Shown here: in pieces, positions 15,880-25,193 of the stretch
Position numbering within the stretch: position 1 is the first letter of the stretch
Layout: every line of letters begins with the position of its first letter
Assembly: GCA_029067355.1 (NCBI GenBank)
Contig: JAIEEQ010000008.1
Span: 1-61,649 of the forward strand
Length of the DNA: 61,649 bases
Source of the DNA: Anaeroplasmataceae bacterium
Lineage (GTDB): Bacteria > Bacillota_I > Bacilli_A > Acholeplasmatales > Anaeroplasmataceae
Reading direction: 5' to 3'
The notes under the pieces: model-generated
Database searches by the model: none
What the model was told of the DNA's origin: nothing
What the model saw: only the letters and a program-made list of their open reading frames with translations
Made by a program: the position numbers and the translations under genes

Positions 15880-18459
15880 ATGCAGACACAGATGGAAGAA
15901 TTATTAAAAAAATATGATAGTCATTTAGAGAAGGGACTGAATGCTTCTACAATTGATAGGAATCGAAAGTCCTATGGAGAAAATAGGATAAAAGAAAAAA
16001 AGAAAACGAATATTTTTGTTAAATTTTTAAAAAGCTTTAAGGATAGCTTAATCCTTATTTTAATGGCAGCTGCTATTATATCAGTTATTTTAGATCCAAG
16101 TGATTATGTAGATAGTATTATCATTTTAGTTGTAGTTTTTTTTAATTCTATTTTAGGTGTAATTCAGGAAACGAAGGCAGAACGGAGCTTAGAAGCCTTA
16201 AAGAAAATGTCTTCACCTACAAGTAAAGTTATCCGAAATGGACATTCTATGGTAGTCCCCTCTAGTGAATTGGTTGTTGGAGATATTCTTCTTTTAGAAG
16301 CAGGAGATCATATTTCTGCGGATGCACGTATTTTAGAATGCTATAATTTAGCCGTTGATGAATCCGCCTTAACTGGAGAATCTCTTCCAGTGCATAAAAC
16401 TGCTGAGGATATTAAGGAAGAAACTTCAATTGCAGATCAAAAAAATATGTTATTTTCCTCTACCTTTATTACAAGTGGCAAGGCAAAAGCGCTCATTCTT
16501 CGTGTAGGAATGAATACAGAGATGGGAAAAATTGCTGGCATGCTAAATGAGCAGGTAGATGGGACAACTCCATTACAGCATAAGCTTTCTGCGGTAGGAA
16601 AAGTTATAGGAATAATGGCGCTTATCATCTGTGCAGCAGTGTTTATCTTAGAAATGATTGCAGAATGGAAGCAAGGAGCAGCTCTTTCTTTAGTTTGGGT
16701 GGATTGTTTTAAAACAGCAATTGCTTTAGCCGTAGCTGCTATTCCAGAAGGCCTGGCGACCGTTGTTACAATTGTACTAGCCATAGGTGTAGGAAAGCTA
16801 AGCAAAAGAAATGCCATTGTTAAACGGTTGCCAGCGGTTGAAACCTTAGGATCTTGCAGTGTTATTTGTTCAGATAAAACGGGGACATTAACTCAAAATA
16901 AAATGGTTGTTCAAAAGTTTTATCATAAAAGTATTAAGCCTATTTCCAATATTACTTTACAGGAAAAAGAAATTTTATCCTATTTTGCAATCTGCTGTGA
17001 TGCTACAATAGACCAAAATGAACGAATTGGGGATCCCACAGAATTAGCTTTACTTGAGGCAAATTTACAATATGGTAAAAATATTGATGATAAGAAAAAA
17101 ATAGATATTTTTCCTTTTGATAGTGAACGAAAAATGATGACAGTGGTTATTGAGGAAAATCATCAATATCTTGCCATTACAAAAGGCTCTATTGATTCTA
17201 TCCTTGCGCATTCTATACTTTCCAAAAAGGAAAAGGAAGAGATTGTGCAAGCAAATCAGACTATGGCTAGTCAGGCCTTGCGTGTTTTAGGCGTAGCGAT
17301 TCAAGAGTTTTCTTCTAGACCAACAGAAAAGCAGATAGAACAGCAAATGAAGTTTTTAGGCTTGGTTGGTATGATGGATCCTGCCCGTCCAGAAGTAAAG
17401 GAGGCCATAGAGGTTGCAAAAGAGGCTGGAATCCGTACAGTTATGGTAACAGGAGATCATATTTTAACAGCTACGGCAATTGCTAGTGAATTGGGGATTT
17501 TAGATTCTAGTCATAAGGCACTTGCTGCCAATGATTTAGAAAAAATGAGTGATGAAGAACTAAATGCTTCTATTGAAGCATATAGTGTTTTTGCTAGAGT
17601 AGCCCCAAAGGATAAGGTTCGGATTGTGGAAGCATGGCAGAAAAAGGGCGCTATAGTAGCTATGACAGGAGATGGAGTTAATGATGCTCCAGCTTTAAAA
17701 AAGGCAGATATTGGCTGTGCTATGGGGATTACTGGCACAGATGTATCTAAGGAAGCTGCAGATATGATTTTAGTTGACGACAATTTCAAGACGATTGTTT
17801 CTGCTGTCAAGCAGGGTAGAGGAATCTACGATAATATCAAAAAATGTGTTAAGTATTTGTTATCCTCAAATATTGGAGAGGTTATTACAATTTTTATGGC
17901 TTCCTTATTATCTGCATTTACAAATGTTTCTATGGGAGTTCCTCTGTTGCCTATCCATCTTCTTTGGATTAATCTGATTACAGATTCTTTGCCCGCCTTT
18001 GGTATTGGTATGGAGGAAGTAGAGGATTCCATAATGGAGGAAGCTCCAAGACCAAAAAAGGAAAGCTTTTTTGCACATCATATGACGTTACAAATTATAA
18101 TAGAAGGATGTATCATTGGAGTTTGTGCGATAATTGCTTATTCCATTGGACATTTTTTAGAGTCTTCCCATACCTTAGGTCAAACAATGGCATTTTTCAC
18201 CTTGTCTACCTCCCAGCTTTTACATGCCTTTAATGTGAAATCTAAGCATTCAATTTTTTCTTTAAAAAGCTATAAAAATCATTTTTTAAATTTTGCAATT
18301 CTTGTTGGATTTATTCTTCAACTTTTGGTTATATATTGTCCTGGAATAAATACTTTATTTCAATTTGTTCCTTTAAGCTTTACAAATTTAGTAATTTGTT
18401 TAGGACTATCTTTGCTGATTTGTGTTTATGCTGAGCTCTTTAAAAAAGAAGAGAACTAA
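15880..18459 (+). CDS. Calcium-transporting P-type ATPase (P2A)
   Basis: This 859-residue P-type cation pump has about ten membrane helices. Its phosphorylation motif is DKTGTLT (about residue 331), with TGES in the actuator domain (about residue 167) and TGDGVNDAPAL in the hinge (about residue 596). Calcium-site residues of the SERCA/LMCA1 type are visible: PEGLATVVTIVLAIG in TM4, SSNIGEVITIF in TM5, and LWINLITDSLPAFGIGME in TM6. It is expected to export Ca2+ across the plasma membrane using ATP. A strong AAGGAGG site precedes the ATG. No promoter was clear between glmS and this gene. Confidence 0.93.
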   Translation: MQTQMEELLKKYDSHLEKGLNASTIDRNRKSYGENRIKEKKKTNIFVKFLKSFKDSLILILMAAAIISVILDPSDYVDSIIILVVVFFNSILGVIQETKAERSLEALKKMSSPTSKVIRNGHSMVVPSSELVVGDILLLEAGDHISADARILECYNLAVDESALTGESLPVHKTAEDIKEETSIADQKNMLFSSTFITSGKAKALILRVGMNTEMGKIAGMLNEQVDGTTPLQHKLSAVGKVIGIMALIICAAVFILEMIAEWKQGAALSLVWVDCFKTAIALAVAAIPEGLATVVTIVLAIGVGKLSKRNAIVKRLPAVETLGSCSVICSDKTGTLTQNKMVVQKFYHKSIKPISNITLQEKEILSYFAICCDATIDQNERIGDPTELALLEANLQYGKNIDDKKKIDIFPFDSERKMMTVVIEENHQYLAITKGSIDSILAHSILSKKEKEEIVQANQTMASQALRVLGVAIQEFSSRPTEKQIEQQMKFLGLVGMMDPARPEVKEAIEVAKEAGIRTVMVTGDHILTATAIASELGILDSSHKALAANDLEKMSDEELNASIEAYSVFARVAPKDKVRIVEAWQKKGAIVAMTGDGVNDAPALKKADIGCAMGITGTDVSKEAADMILVDDNFKTIVSAVKQGRGIYDNIKKCVKYLLSSNIGEVITIFMASLLSAFTNVSMGVPLLPIHLLWINLITDSLPAFGIGMEEVEDSIMEEAPRPKKESFFAHHMTLQIIIEGCIIGVCAIIAYSIGHFLESSHTLGQTMAFFTLSTSQLLHAFNVKSKHSIFSLKSYKNHFLNFAILVGFILQLLVIYCPGINTLFQFVPLSFTNLVICLGLSLLICVYAELFKKEEN

Positions 18460-18860
18460 GATTTGTGGAATATGACGCCAATAAAAATAACAAACAAAAG
18501 CACCTAAAAGAAAAAGAAATTGTTGTGTTCAATCGTAAAGCAATACAACCATATTATAATGTAAAAGTTGGAGTGGAATAAGTCTATTCCAACTTTTACT
18601 TTTTAGTGAGTTTATAGGGTTGGATAACATTATGAAGTTCAGAAAAAGGTGCATTAGAATGCAGGATGGATGCAAAAACAATTTATAATGTATTTGAACA
18701 AAAAAACATAAGTATTCTCCACAATCTCTTGATTTCTGACTGAAAAATGCCTTATAATATGTTAAGAATATACGCCTATTACATGATTCGGCGTACACTT
18801 TTGCAAGTAGAAATGTGCGCAGAAGGGTAAACGGCGATAGTATAATTACAGGGGGTTCTT
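18460..18860. other. 400-base non-coding interval at a composition boundary
   Basis: It holds a terminator-like hairpin (18561-18605) but no convincing reading frame with a ribosome binding site. G+C rises over the last 80 bases, matching the richer composition of the next gene, so the edge of an acquired segment may lie near 18760-18800. TATAAT at 18841-18846 is a possible -10 for that gene, without a clear -35. Confidence 0.5.
18561..18605 (+). terminator. Hairpin terminator
   Basis: GTAAAAGTTGGA at 18561-18572 pairs with TCCAACTTTTAC at 18588-18599, followed by a T-rich tail. It is probably the terminator of the Ca2+-ATPase transcript. Confidence 0.7.
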
Positions 18861-20225
18861 ATGAGAAGAAAATTTATATTGACTATGATGACAATTTTAT
18901 GTGTATCTGCTGGTGCGTTTTGTTTTACTGCATGTGATGGACATAGTCACAATTATATTGAAAGCAAAGTGGATCCTACTTGTACTAAGGATGGCTATAC
19001 TTTACATCTTTGTGATTGTGGTGAAAGCTATATGGATAGCTATATTGAAGCAACAGGTCATAGCTTTGTGGCAGAAACTGCAACAGAGGCATATTGTAAA
19101 GTTCTAGCAACCTGTACGAAAAAGGGAGTCTACTTTAAGTCCTGCACGGAGTGTGGTGAAAAGGGGGAAGAAACCTTTGAGTATGGTGAGCCATTGGGAC
19201 ATAAATATGTGGAAGAAGCAAGTGAGAAATACTTGAAAAGTCCTGCGACATGTACTCAGGACGCGATTTACTATAAATCCTGCGTTTTATGTGGTGAGAA
19301 AGGGGAAGAAACCTTTAATGGTGGCATATATGAAAATGGCGCGGCAACAGGGCATACCTTTACTGCACAGACCGCTACTGAAGAATATTTGAAAAGTCCT
19401 GCAACCTGCGCGGTAAAGGCTGTCTATTACAAATCCTGCTTGTCATGTGGAAAAAAAGGAAATGAAACCTTTGAGTATGGTGAGGTGAACGGGCATAATT
19501 ATGTGGATGGAGTATGCGATACGTGTGGAGGACTTAAACCTACTGAAGGACTTGAATATTCTCTTTCAAAGAACAAAGACTATTATATAATCACAGGTAT
19601 AGGCTCTGCAAATTCTGCCAATTTAGTTATTCCTTCTGACTACAATGGGATGCCTGTAAAAGAAATTGGGGAAGTAGCGTTTGACAAATGTGAAGCTATA
19701 ACAAGTCTTTTCATTAATAAAGGTGTGGAAAAAATTGGTAATTTTGCTTTCTGGAACTGTAAAAATCTTTCAGATATAACTTTACCAGACAGCATAACTT
19801 CTTTATGGTACGCTTCATTCTCTGGCACACAATATTACAAAGACAGAAGCAACTGGGAAAATGATGTTCTCTATGTAGGAGATTGTTTGATTGTGGCAGA
19901 TTCGAGTTTGAGTGGGAACCATAAGGTAAAGGAGGGTACACGCGTAATTGCGAATGGCGCATTCATGGGAAATGGAATCACTGGCATTGATATTCCTGAA
20001 GGAGTAACCCATATTGGTGACGAGGCGTTTTCAAGATGCGCAAAGCTTATTGAGGCAGATTTACCTGCAAGCCTTGTGAGTTTAGGTGATAGTGCATTCA
20101 GCTATTGTGAAACCCTTATAACTATGGTTTACTATGGTAATGAAGAGCAATGGGAAAATGTCAAGAAAGGCTGGTGGTGGGATTATGAAACCGCTAAGTA
20201 TGTCTTGATGTTTAAGGAACGATAA
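18861..20225 (+). CDS. Surface lipoprotein with cysteine-rich repeats and BspA-like leucine-rich repeats
   Basis: This 454-residue lipoprotein has a signal peptide ending in FTAC (Cys at about residue 25). Residues about 30-230 hold four imperfect copies of a cysteine-pair module of the type TCT..GVYFKSCTECGEKGEETFEYG...GH. The C-terminal part is a BspA/LRR_5 domain (about 245-440), with motifs such as VKEIGEVAFDKCEAITSL and VTHIGDEAFSRCAKL. Proteins of this class sit on the cell surface and are linked to adhesion. The gene is visibly richer in G+C than its neighbours (about half G+C near 19141-19200), which suggests horizontal acquisition. The ribosome binding site is AGGGGG. Confidence 0.88.
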   Translation: MRRKFILTMMTILCVSAGAFCFTACDGHSHNYIESKVDPTCTKDGYTLHLCDCGESYMDSYIEATGHSFVAETATEAYCKVLATCTKKGVYFKSCTECGEKGEETFEYGEPLGHKYVEEASEKYLKSPATCTQDAIYYKSCVLCGEKGEETFNGGIYENGAATGHTFTAQTATEEYLKSPATCAVKAVYYKSCLSCGKKGNETFEYGEVNGHNYVDGVCDTCGGLKPTEGLEYSLSKNKDYYIITGIGSANSANLVIPSDYNGMPVKEIGEVAFDKCEAITSLFINKGVEKIGNFAFWNCKNLSDITLPDSITSLWYASFSGTQYYKDRSNWENDVLYVGDCLIVADSSLSGNHKVKEGTRVIANGAFMGNGITGIDIPEGVTHIGDEAFSRCAKLIEADLPASLVSLGDSAFSYCETLITMVYYGNEEQWENVKKGWWWDYETAKYVLMFKER

Positions 20226-20290
20226 TTTTTAAGAACAAGGTGTATCTAACTAAATTATTGTATGGAAGCAATCTCATAATAATAGCTAAA

Positions 20291-20320
20291 GGAAGTCTAA
20301 AATTAACGGACTTCCTTTTT
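20291..20320 (+). terminator. Terminator after the BspA-like gene
   Basis: GGAAGTC at 20291-20297 pairs with GACTTCC at 20309-20315, followed by TTTTT. Confidence 0.8.
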
Positions 20321-20415
20321 ATGTGTCAAAGATTAGGGTTTGCTGGTCATTTTGTTTTTAATAAAAAATATGTATTTTTTGTTAGAATTTGGTAGTTTAT
20401 TTTTAGTTTGCATTG

Positions 20416-20424
20416 TGTTATAAT
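20416..20424 (+). promoter_or_regulatory. Extended -10 promoter for the LtaS-like gene
   Basis: TGTTATAAT is an extended -10, 34 nt upstream of the ATG at 20458. The -35 is poor. Confidence 0.55.
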
Positions 20425-20457
20425 TAGCGGTAGCAGTTTTAGTATGAAGGTGATAGA

Positions 20458-22455
20458 ATGAAAAAGAATCCATTTTTATGGATAACCATTATATTTTTTG
20501 TTTTCAACATATTAAATACTTATTTTTTAACCGTGTCAGGATTGAATCAATATATCATTCCTTTTAATCGGACCTTTTTATCTGAGCTTTGCTCACTATT
20601 AGGGAATTTTTCAATTTTGGCTATTCTTTATTTGGTAGGTGTCCTCATTTTTAAGAAGCCAAAACGGATAAGTATTTATCTAACCTGTTTAACCTTTGTT
20701 TTAAATGTGGCAATTATAGCCTTACAATATTATATGAAAAGCTATAAGCTTGCTTTTTCGATTTTTAATTTTTCGTTAATGAAAAGTCCTACTGGAGGCT
20801 TTGGGGGTAATGTATTTTTAGACTGGCTATATGAATTATTTATATATTATCGTATTTTAACCTTAGCACCATTTATTATTTTGCTGATTTTCTGCATAGT
20901 TTTTAGAAAAAGATTTGAGGATTTTAAAATAAAGATTTCCTTTCAAAAGGTATTTTGTAGCTTTGCATTACTAGTCGGCTGTTGTTTAGGTACTTATTCC
21001 TATTACCAATATTCTTTAAAGAAGAACTGGGGATTTTCTACTGATTATGCGCAATATGGTTGTCAGTATGCAGGAGCCTATAATTATTATATTTCAGAAT
21101 TTATTTTTAGAGTAGATAACAGGGAAATAGATCCAGATGCCAATGTGCAAAAGGAGCTTTCAGAGCTGGAGAAGTTTAATAAAAATAAAAGTAGCTATAT
21201 TAATGCGGTTGATAAACAGGAATATTCAAATAAGGATAAGCAAACAGGAATCTTAAAGGGAAAAAACCTTTTTGTGATTCAAATGGAATCTACTATGTCC
21301 TTTTGCTATGAAGCTGAGTTTAACGGAATAGAGATTACTCCAAATTTTAATCAGCTGTTTAAGGATCCAAATTGTTATTATTTCAATAATGTTTATACAA
21401 CGGTTGGAATTGGAAATACTTCTGATGCAGAATTTTCATTTTTTACAGGGCTTTATCCAACAGGGGATATGACAATTGCGTGGGAATTTGATACGTATGA
21501 TTTTCAAATGACTACCTTAGGAGATCATTTTAAGGATTACTTATCCTATTCCTATAATCCAACAAATGAAAGCTTCTATAATCATAATAATCTTCATGAG
21601 CAGTTGTATAAGATTACTGATTTTAGAGGTCTGGAATCCTTTGAGGCAATCTATCCTAAAGAAGAGTATAAGGAAAAGTATCTAAATTACTGGATTAGTG
21701 ACGCATCTATTTTGAGATGGGCAGCAAAAACGGCAAAGGAAGCAGCAGGAAAGGGAAAAAATGCTTTGTCCTTTGTTGAAACAATTACCCCACATAATCC
21801 ATTTTATGACCTTTCAGAGGATTTGCCTAATTTTGAAAATTATGAATATGGTATTGGACCAACCTATTATCAGCTTACAAATTATATCAATCAAGTGAAA
21901 TATAATGATCAGCTACTTTATGACTTTTTAATGGAGGCTACAAATAAAGAAAGTCCTTACTATCTAGAAAATACAGTATTCTTATTATATGGTGATCATG
22001 GAAATGCATTATATAGAGGAGCCTATGAATCTCTATACAATCGTGAATTAAGTGATTTGGAATATCGAAAATTACTTTTAAATATTCCAGTGATTTTATA
22101 TGATCCTTCTGGAGAAATCAGTGCATCTTTAGTCGATAGTCCAGTTGAAAAAATTCTTTCTCAAACAAAGTCAAACACAGATATGTATCGTACGATATTG
22201 AATTTATTTGGAGTTGAATCCCAAGCCCCTTATTATGGAGTAAATATGCTTAGTGGGGAGCCTTCCTATTCTTATGATCCTAAGAACTTAGATATCATTA
22301 CAGATGATTTTATGTATTGTAAGAAAAATGATCAGTTTGAAGTGAAGGATAATAAAGCTCTAAATGAAGAATTAATTAAGCATATATTAGAGTATCGTAA
22401 AAAGCAGGATTCCTATATTAACACACTGGTATATACAGCAAAGAAGAAAAAATAA
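20458..22455 (+). CDS. LtaS-family membrane sulfatase (lipoteichoic acid synthase-like)
   Basis: This 665-residue protein has five N-terminal membrane helices (about residues 5-185) and an extracellular alkaline-phosphatase/sulfatase domain. Catalytic landmarks fit LtaS: the metal-binding Glu in FVIQMEST (about residue 276), the nucleophilic Thr in GNTSDAEFSFFTGLYP (about 320), and the metal-binding YGDHGN (about 511). LtaS polymerises glycerol phosphate from phosphatidylglycerol onto a glycolipid anchor. Other family members are primases or other phosphotransferases, so the exact substrate is open. The gene is monocistronic, with an AAGGTGAT site. Confidence 0.88.
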   Translation: MKKNPFLWITIIFFVFNILNTYFLTVSGLNQYIIPFNRTFLSELCSLLGNFSILAILYLVGVLIFKKPKRISIYLTCLTFVLNVAIIALQYYMKSYKLAFSIFNFSLMKSPTGGFGGNVFLDWLYELFIYYRILTLAPFIILLIFCIVFRKRFEDFKIKISFQKVFCSFALLVGCCLGTYSYYQYSLKKNWGFSTDYAQYGCQYAGAYNYYISEFIFRVDNREIDPDANVQKELSELEKFNKNKSSYINAVDKQEYSNKDKQTGILKGKNLFVIQMESTMSFCYEAEFNGIEITPNFNQLFKDPNCYYFNNVYTTVGIGNTSDAEFSFFTGLYPTGDMTIAWEFDTYDFQMTTLGDHFKDYLSYSYNPTNESFYNHNNLHEQLYKITDFRGLESFEAIYPKEEYKEKYLNYWISDASILRWAAKTAKEAAGKGKNALSFVETITPHNPFYDLSEDLPNFENYEYGIGPTYYQLTNYINQVKYNDQLLYDFLMEATNKESPYYLENTVFLLYGDHGNALYRGAYESLYNRELSDLEYRKLLLNIPVILYDPSGEISASLVDSPVEKILSQTKSNTDMYRTILNLFGVESQAPYYGVNMLSGEPSYSYDPKNLDIITDDFMYCKKNDQFEVKDNKALNEELIKHILEYRKKQDSYINTLVYTAKKKK

Positions 22456-22469
22456 TTAGATTTATCATA

Positions 22470-22500
22470 AGCAGGATTTTTATAAAGTCCTGTTTTTCTT
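22470..22500 (+). terminator. Terminator after the LtaS-like gene
   Basis: CAGGA at 22472-22476 pairs with TCCTG at 22488-22492, extended by A/T pairs, and is followed by TTTTTCTTTTC. Confidence 0.75.
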
Positions 22501-22558
22501 TTCTTTTGTTTCTAAATAAGGTATAATATAAATAGAATCGCACTTTAGGAGGGCATCT

Positions 22559-23794
22559 ATGTTTGAAAAGCTAGCTAGAACAAAGGTCTTTAGAGATCCG
22601 ATTTATGGATATATAGAAGTAAAATACCAAATTATTTTACGCTTAATTGATTCAAAAGAGGTTCAACGATTAAGAAGAATTCGCCAGCTAAGTGGTGTAT
22701 CTATGGTATTTCATACAGCGGAGCATTCTAGATTCACCCATGCCTTAGGGGCATATCATGTGGCTAATTTAGTATTGCATCATGTTGAGGGAATTGATTG
22801 CTTAAGCGAATATGAGCGTATTGTATTTTTGTGCTCAGCACTTTTACATGATATTGGACATGGTCCATATTCTCATGCCTTTGAGGCCGTGTTAGAAACT
22901 TCACATGAAGAAATGACAGAGAAGATTATTTTATGTAAGGAAACTGATGTATATCAGATTTTAAATGAAATTCCTGGTTTGCCAGAGGATGTAGCAGGAG
23001 TGATTGGACATCATGGTAAATTTCCTTTGATTGAATCCTTGGTTTCTTCTCAATTAGATGTGGATCGTATGGACTATTTGACAAGAGATGCTTATTTCAC
23101 AGGAGCAACCTATGGAACAATTGATATGCACCGACTGCTTAGAAGTATGAAGATTGTTGACCATAAGGTATTATGCAGAGCCTCAGGGGTTCATACGCTA
23201 GAGTCCTACTTAATGAGCAGATATCATATGTATTTCCAGGTGTATTATCATCCTGTGTCTAGAGCCTATGAGCTTTTACTAGAAAGTATTTATGAAAGAA
23301 TTCGGGATTTAACTGAACAAAGGATAAGTATTGATGCTAATATTGAATCCTTTTTAAATGTAATTAAAAATAATAATGATGTGTTATCTTATATTGAATT
23401 AGATGATGCCTATGTAAATGGCTTTATTAAGCAATTAATGAAATCCTCAGATTCCATATTGAGATTTTTAGCTAATGCATTTAATCATCGTAAGCTTTTT
23501 AAATATCTAGATTTAGCAAATCATCCAGATCCAAAGCTTATAGAAGATATCAAGAAAAAATCAGTAGAAAATCCAAATGGCAAATATTTTTATTTTGAAA
23601 ACTCTGTATCAGCAGTAGCTTATTTACAGACGAAAAATAATCAGAAAAATGAGGATTTGCTTGCGATAAAGGTGATTCTTCCAAATCAAGAAATTAAAAA
23701 TTTAGATGAGTATTCTCCAATTGTTCATAGCTTGGTTTCATCTAGCTATAAGCGAGTAGAGCGAATCTATTATTTTGAGGATATCTATGCCTAG
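22559..23794 (+). CDS. HD-domain phosphohydrolase (YwfO-like)
   Basis: This 411-residue cytoplasmic HD-superfamily hydrolase starts with the family signature KVFRDPIYGYIEV. It carries the metal ligands of the HD domain: His in RFTHALGAYHV (about residue 59), LLHDIGHGPYSH (about 96-107) and the later SSQLDVDRMDYL. Bacillus YwfO is a nucleotide triphosphohydrolase related to dGTPases, and this is the closest assignment. The stop codon overlaps the start of rnmV by 8 nt, so the genes are co-translated; an HD gene before rnmV is unusual compared with Bacillus. The ribosome binding site is AGGAGGG. Confidence 0.9.
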   Translation: MFEKLARTKVFRDPIYGYIEVKYQIILRLIDSKEVQRLRRIRQLSGVSMVFHTAEHSRFTHALGAYHVANLVLHHVEGIDCLSEYERIVFLCSALLHDIGHGPYSHAFEAVLETSHEEMTEKIILCKETDVYQILNEIPGLPEDVAGVIGHHGKFPLIESLVSSQLDVDRMDYLTRDAYFTGATYGTIDMHRLLRSMKIVDHKVLCRASGVHTLESYLMSRYHMYFQVYYHPVSRAYELLLESIYERIRDLTEQRISIDANIESFLNVIKNNNDVLSYIELDDAYVNGFIKQLMKSSDSILRFLANAFNHRKLFKYLDLANHPDPKLIEDIKKKSVENPNGKYFYFENSVSAVAYLQTKNNQKNEDLLAIKVILPNQEIKNLDEYSPIVHSLVSSSYKRVERIYYFEDIYA

Positions 23795-24326
23795 TGTTAT
23801 AGTTGTGGAGGGACTACATGATTCTATGAGGATACATAGCATATATCCAGAGGCAAATATCGTCATTACAAATGGACGTGAGATTAGTGATGAAACCTTA
23901 ACCTTTATTAAAAGCTTAAGTGAAACCAATGAAATTATAATATTTACAGATCCAGATACACCAGGAGAGCAAATTAGAACCATTGTTGCCAATGCTGTTC
24001 CTAAGGCTAAGCATGCTTTTTTAAGAAAGAAGGATGCGATTAGCAAAAACAGAAAAAAGGTTGGGATTGAACATGCCTCTAAGGAATGCATCATTGAATC
24101 CTTAAAGCATATTTATTCAAATGATGTTTTAGCAGATACAATTAATGTAGAGGATATGTATTCCTTTGGATTAACAGGAATGCCAAATAGTGGAAGACTT
24201 AGAGAATTTATTTCCCTTGAACTAAATATAGGGAAGCCTAACGCAAAGACGTTTTTAAAACGTTTGAATATGCTGCAAATTACGAAAGAGGATTTAAAGG
24301 AATTATGTCGAAAATTGGAAGTGTAG
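23787..24326 (+). CDS. rnmV: Ribonuclease M5
   Basis: This 179-residue TOPRIM endonuclease matures 5S rRNA. TOPRIM features are visible: VVEGLHD at the N-terminus, TNGREIS, and the acidic FTDPDTPGEQIR motif (about residues 55-66). The ATG at 23787 is used, with a GAGG site inside the preceding gene. An in-frame TTG lies four codons upstream. The 3' end overlaps rsmA by about 22 nt, as commonly seen for rnmV-rsmA. Confidence 0.93.
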   Translation: MPSVIVVEGLHDSMRIHSIYPEANIVITNGREISDETLTFIKSLSETNEIIIFTDPDTPGEQIRTIVANAVPKAKHAFLRKKDAISKNRKKVGIEHASKECIIESLKHIYSNDVLADTINVEDMYSFGLTGMPNSGRLREFISLELNIGKPNAKTFLKRLNMLQITKEDLKELCRKLEV

Positions 24327-25165
24327 GCTTTGTTGAGCAAAGTATTAGAGCCAATCAATTTAAAATTAAAAAAAAGTTTGGACAAAACTTTTTAACTGAT
24401 ACAACAATCCTAAATCATATTGTTGATGCAGCAGAGATTACAAAAGGAGATGCAGTTATAGAGATTGGTCCAGGGCTTGGAGCTTTAACAGAGCTTTTGT
24501 GTGAACAAGCAGGCTTTGTTTTAGCCTATGAAATTGATCAGGAGCTATTGCCGATTTTACAAAAGAATCTGCAAAGCTATAAAAACTATCAAATTGTTGG
24601 TAAGGATATTTTAAAGGCTGATATTATGTTAGATATTGATACCTATTTAAAGGAATATGAAAATATCTATGTAGTGGCAAATTTACCCTATTATATTACA
24701 ACGCCCATTCTTACAGGCTTATTGTCAAAAAGCCTGCCTATAAGGCGATATGTAATGATGATGCAGCTTGAGGTGGCAAATCGTATCTGTGGCAAAAAAG
24801 CAACAAAGGATTATAATGCCTTAAGTGTCTGGGTAGAATATAAGGCGAGGGCCACCAAGGTAATGAGGGTTCCAAGAACAGTATTTATTCCTTCTCCTAA
24901 TGTTGATAGTGCAGTTGTACGCTTTGATGTTTACCAGTCCCTTCCTATTCAAGCTGAAAACGAAGAGATATTTTATAGTTTGATTCGGAATTGCTTTGCT
25001 CAAAGAAGAAAGACCTTAAGTAATAATCTATGTTCCTTTTATGATAGGAAACTTGTTTATCAAATGCTAGAGGACTTGGAAATTAACCCTACGATTCGTG
25101 CAGAAATGCTAGGACTTAAAGAATTTGTTTCTATGAGCAATTATTTAACACAAAACCAGAAATAA
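24305..25165 (+). CDS. rsmA: 16S rRNA (adenine1518/1519-N6)-dimethyltransferase
   Basis: RsmA (KsgA) dimethylates two adjacent adenines in the 3' loop of 16S rRNA during 30S assembly. The 286-residue sequence has KKKFGQNFLTD (substrate-contact N-terminus), the SAM-binding IEIGPGLGALT (about residue 53), and the catalytic NLPYYIT motif (about 126), followed by VPRTVFIPSPNVDSAVV. It starts inside rnmV with an AAAGGA site. It forms part of the conserved rnmV-rsmA-yabG-ispE order. Confidence 0.97.
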   Translation: MSKIGSVGFVEQSIRANQFKIKKKFGQNFLTDTTILNHIVDAAEITKGDAVIEIGPGLGALTELLCEQAGFVLAYEIDQELLPILQKNLQSYKNYQIVGKDILKADIMLDIDTYLKEYENIYVVANLPYYITTPILTGLLSKSLPIRRYVMMMQLEVANRICGKKATKDYNALSVWVEYKARATKVMRVPRTVFIPSPNVDSAVVRFDVYQSLPIQAENEEIFYSLIRNCFAQRRKTLSNNLCSFYDRKLVYQMLEDLEINPTIRAEMLGLKEFVSMSNYLTQNQK

Positions 25166-25193
25166 AAACATAACCTAAATTAGGTGATGTGTA

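Noticed and set aside
16437-16817. Open frame of 126 codons antisense to the calcium ATPase gene
   Set aside because: It lies wholly inside a conserved gene in the opposite frame, and its low-complexity composition follows from the complement of membrane-helix codons.
18529-18798. 89-codon minus-strand open frame between the Ca2+-ATPase and BspA-like genes
   Set aside because: It runs through a terminator hairpin, has no ribosome binding site and no recognisable protein pattern.
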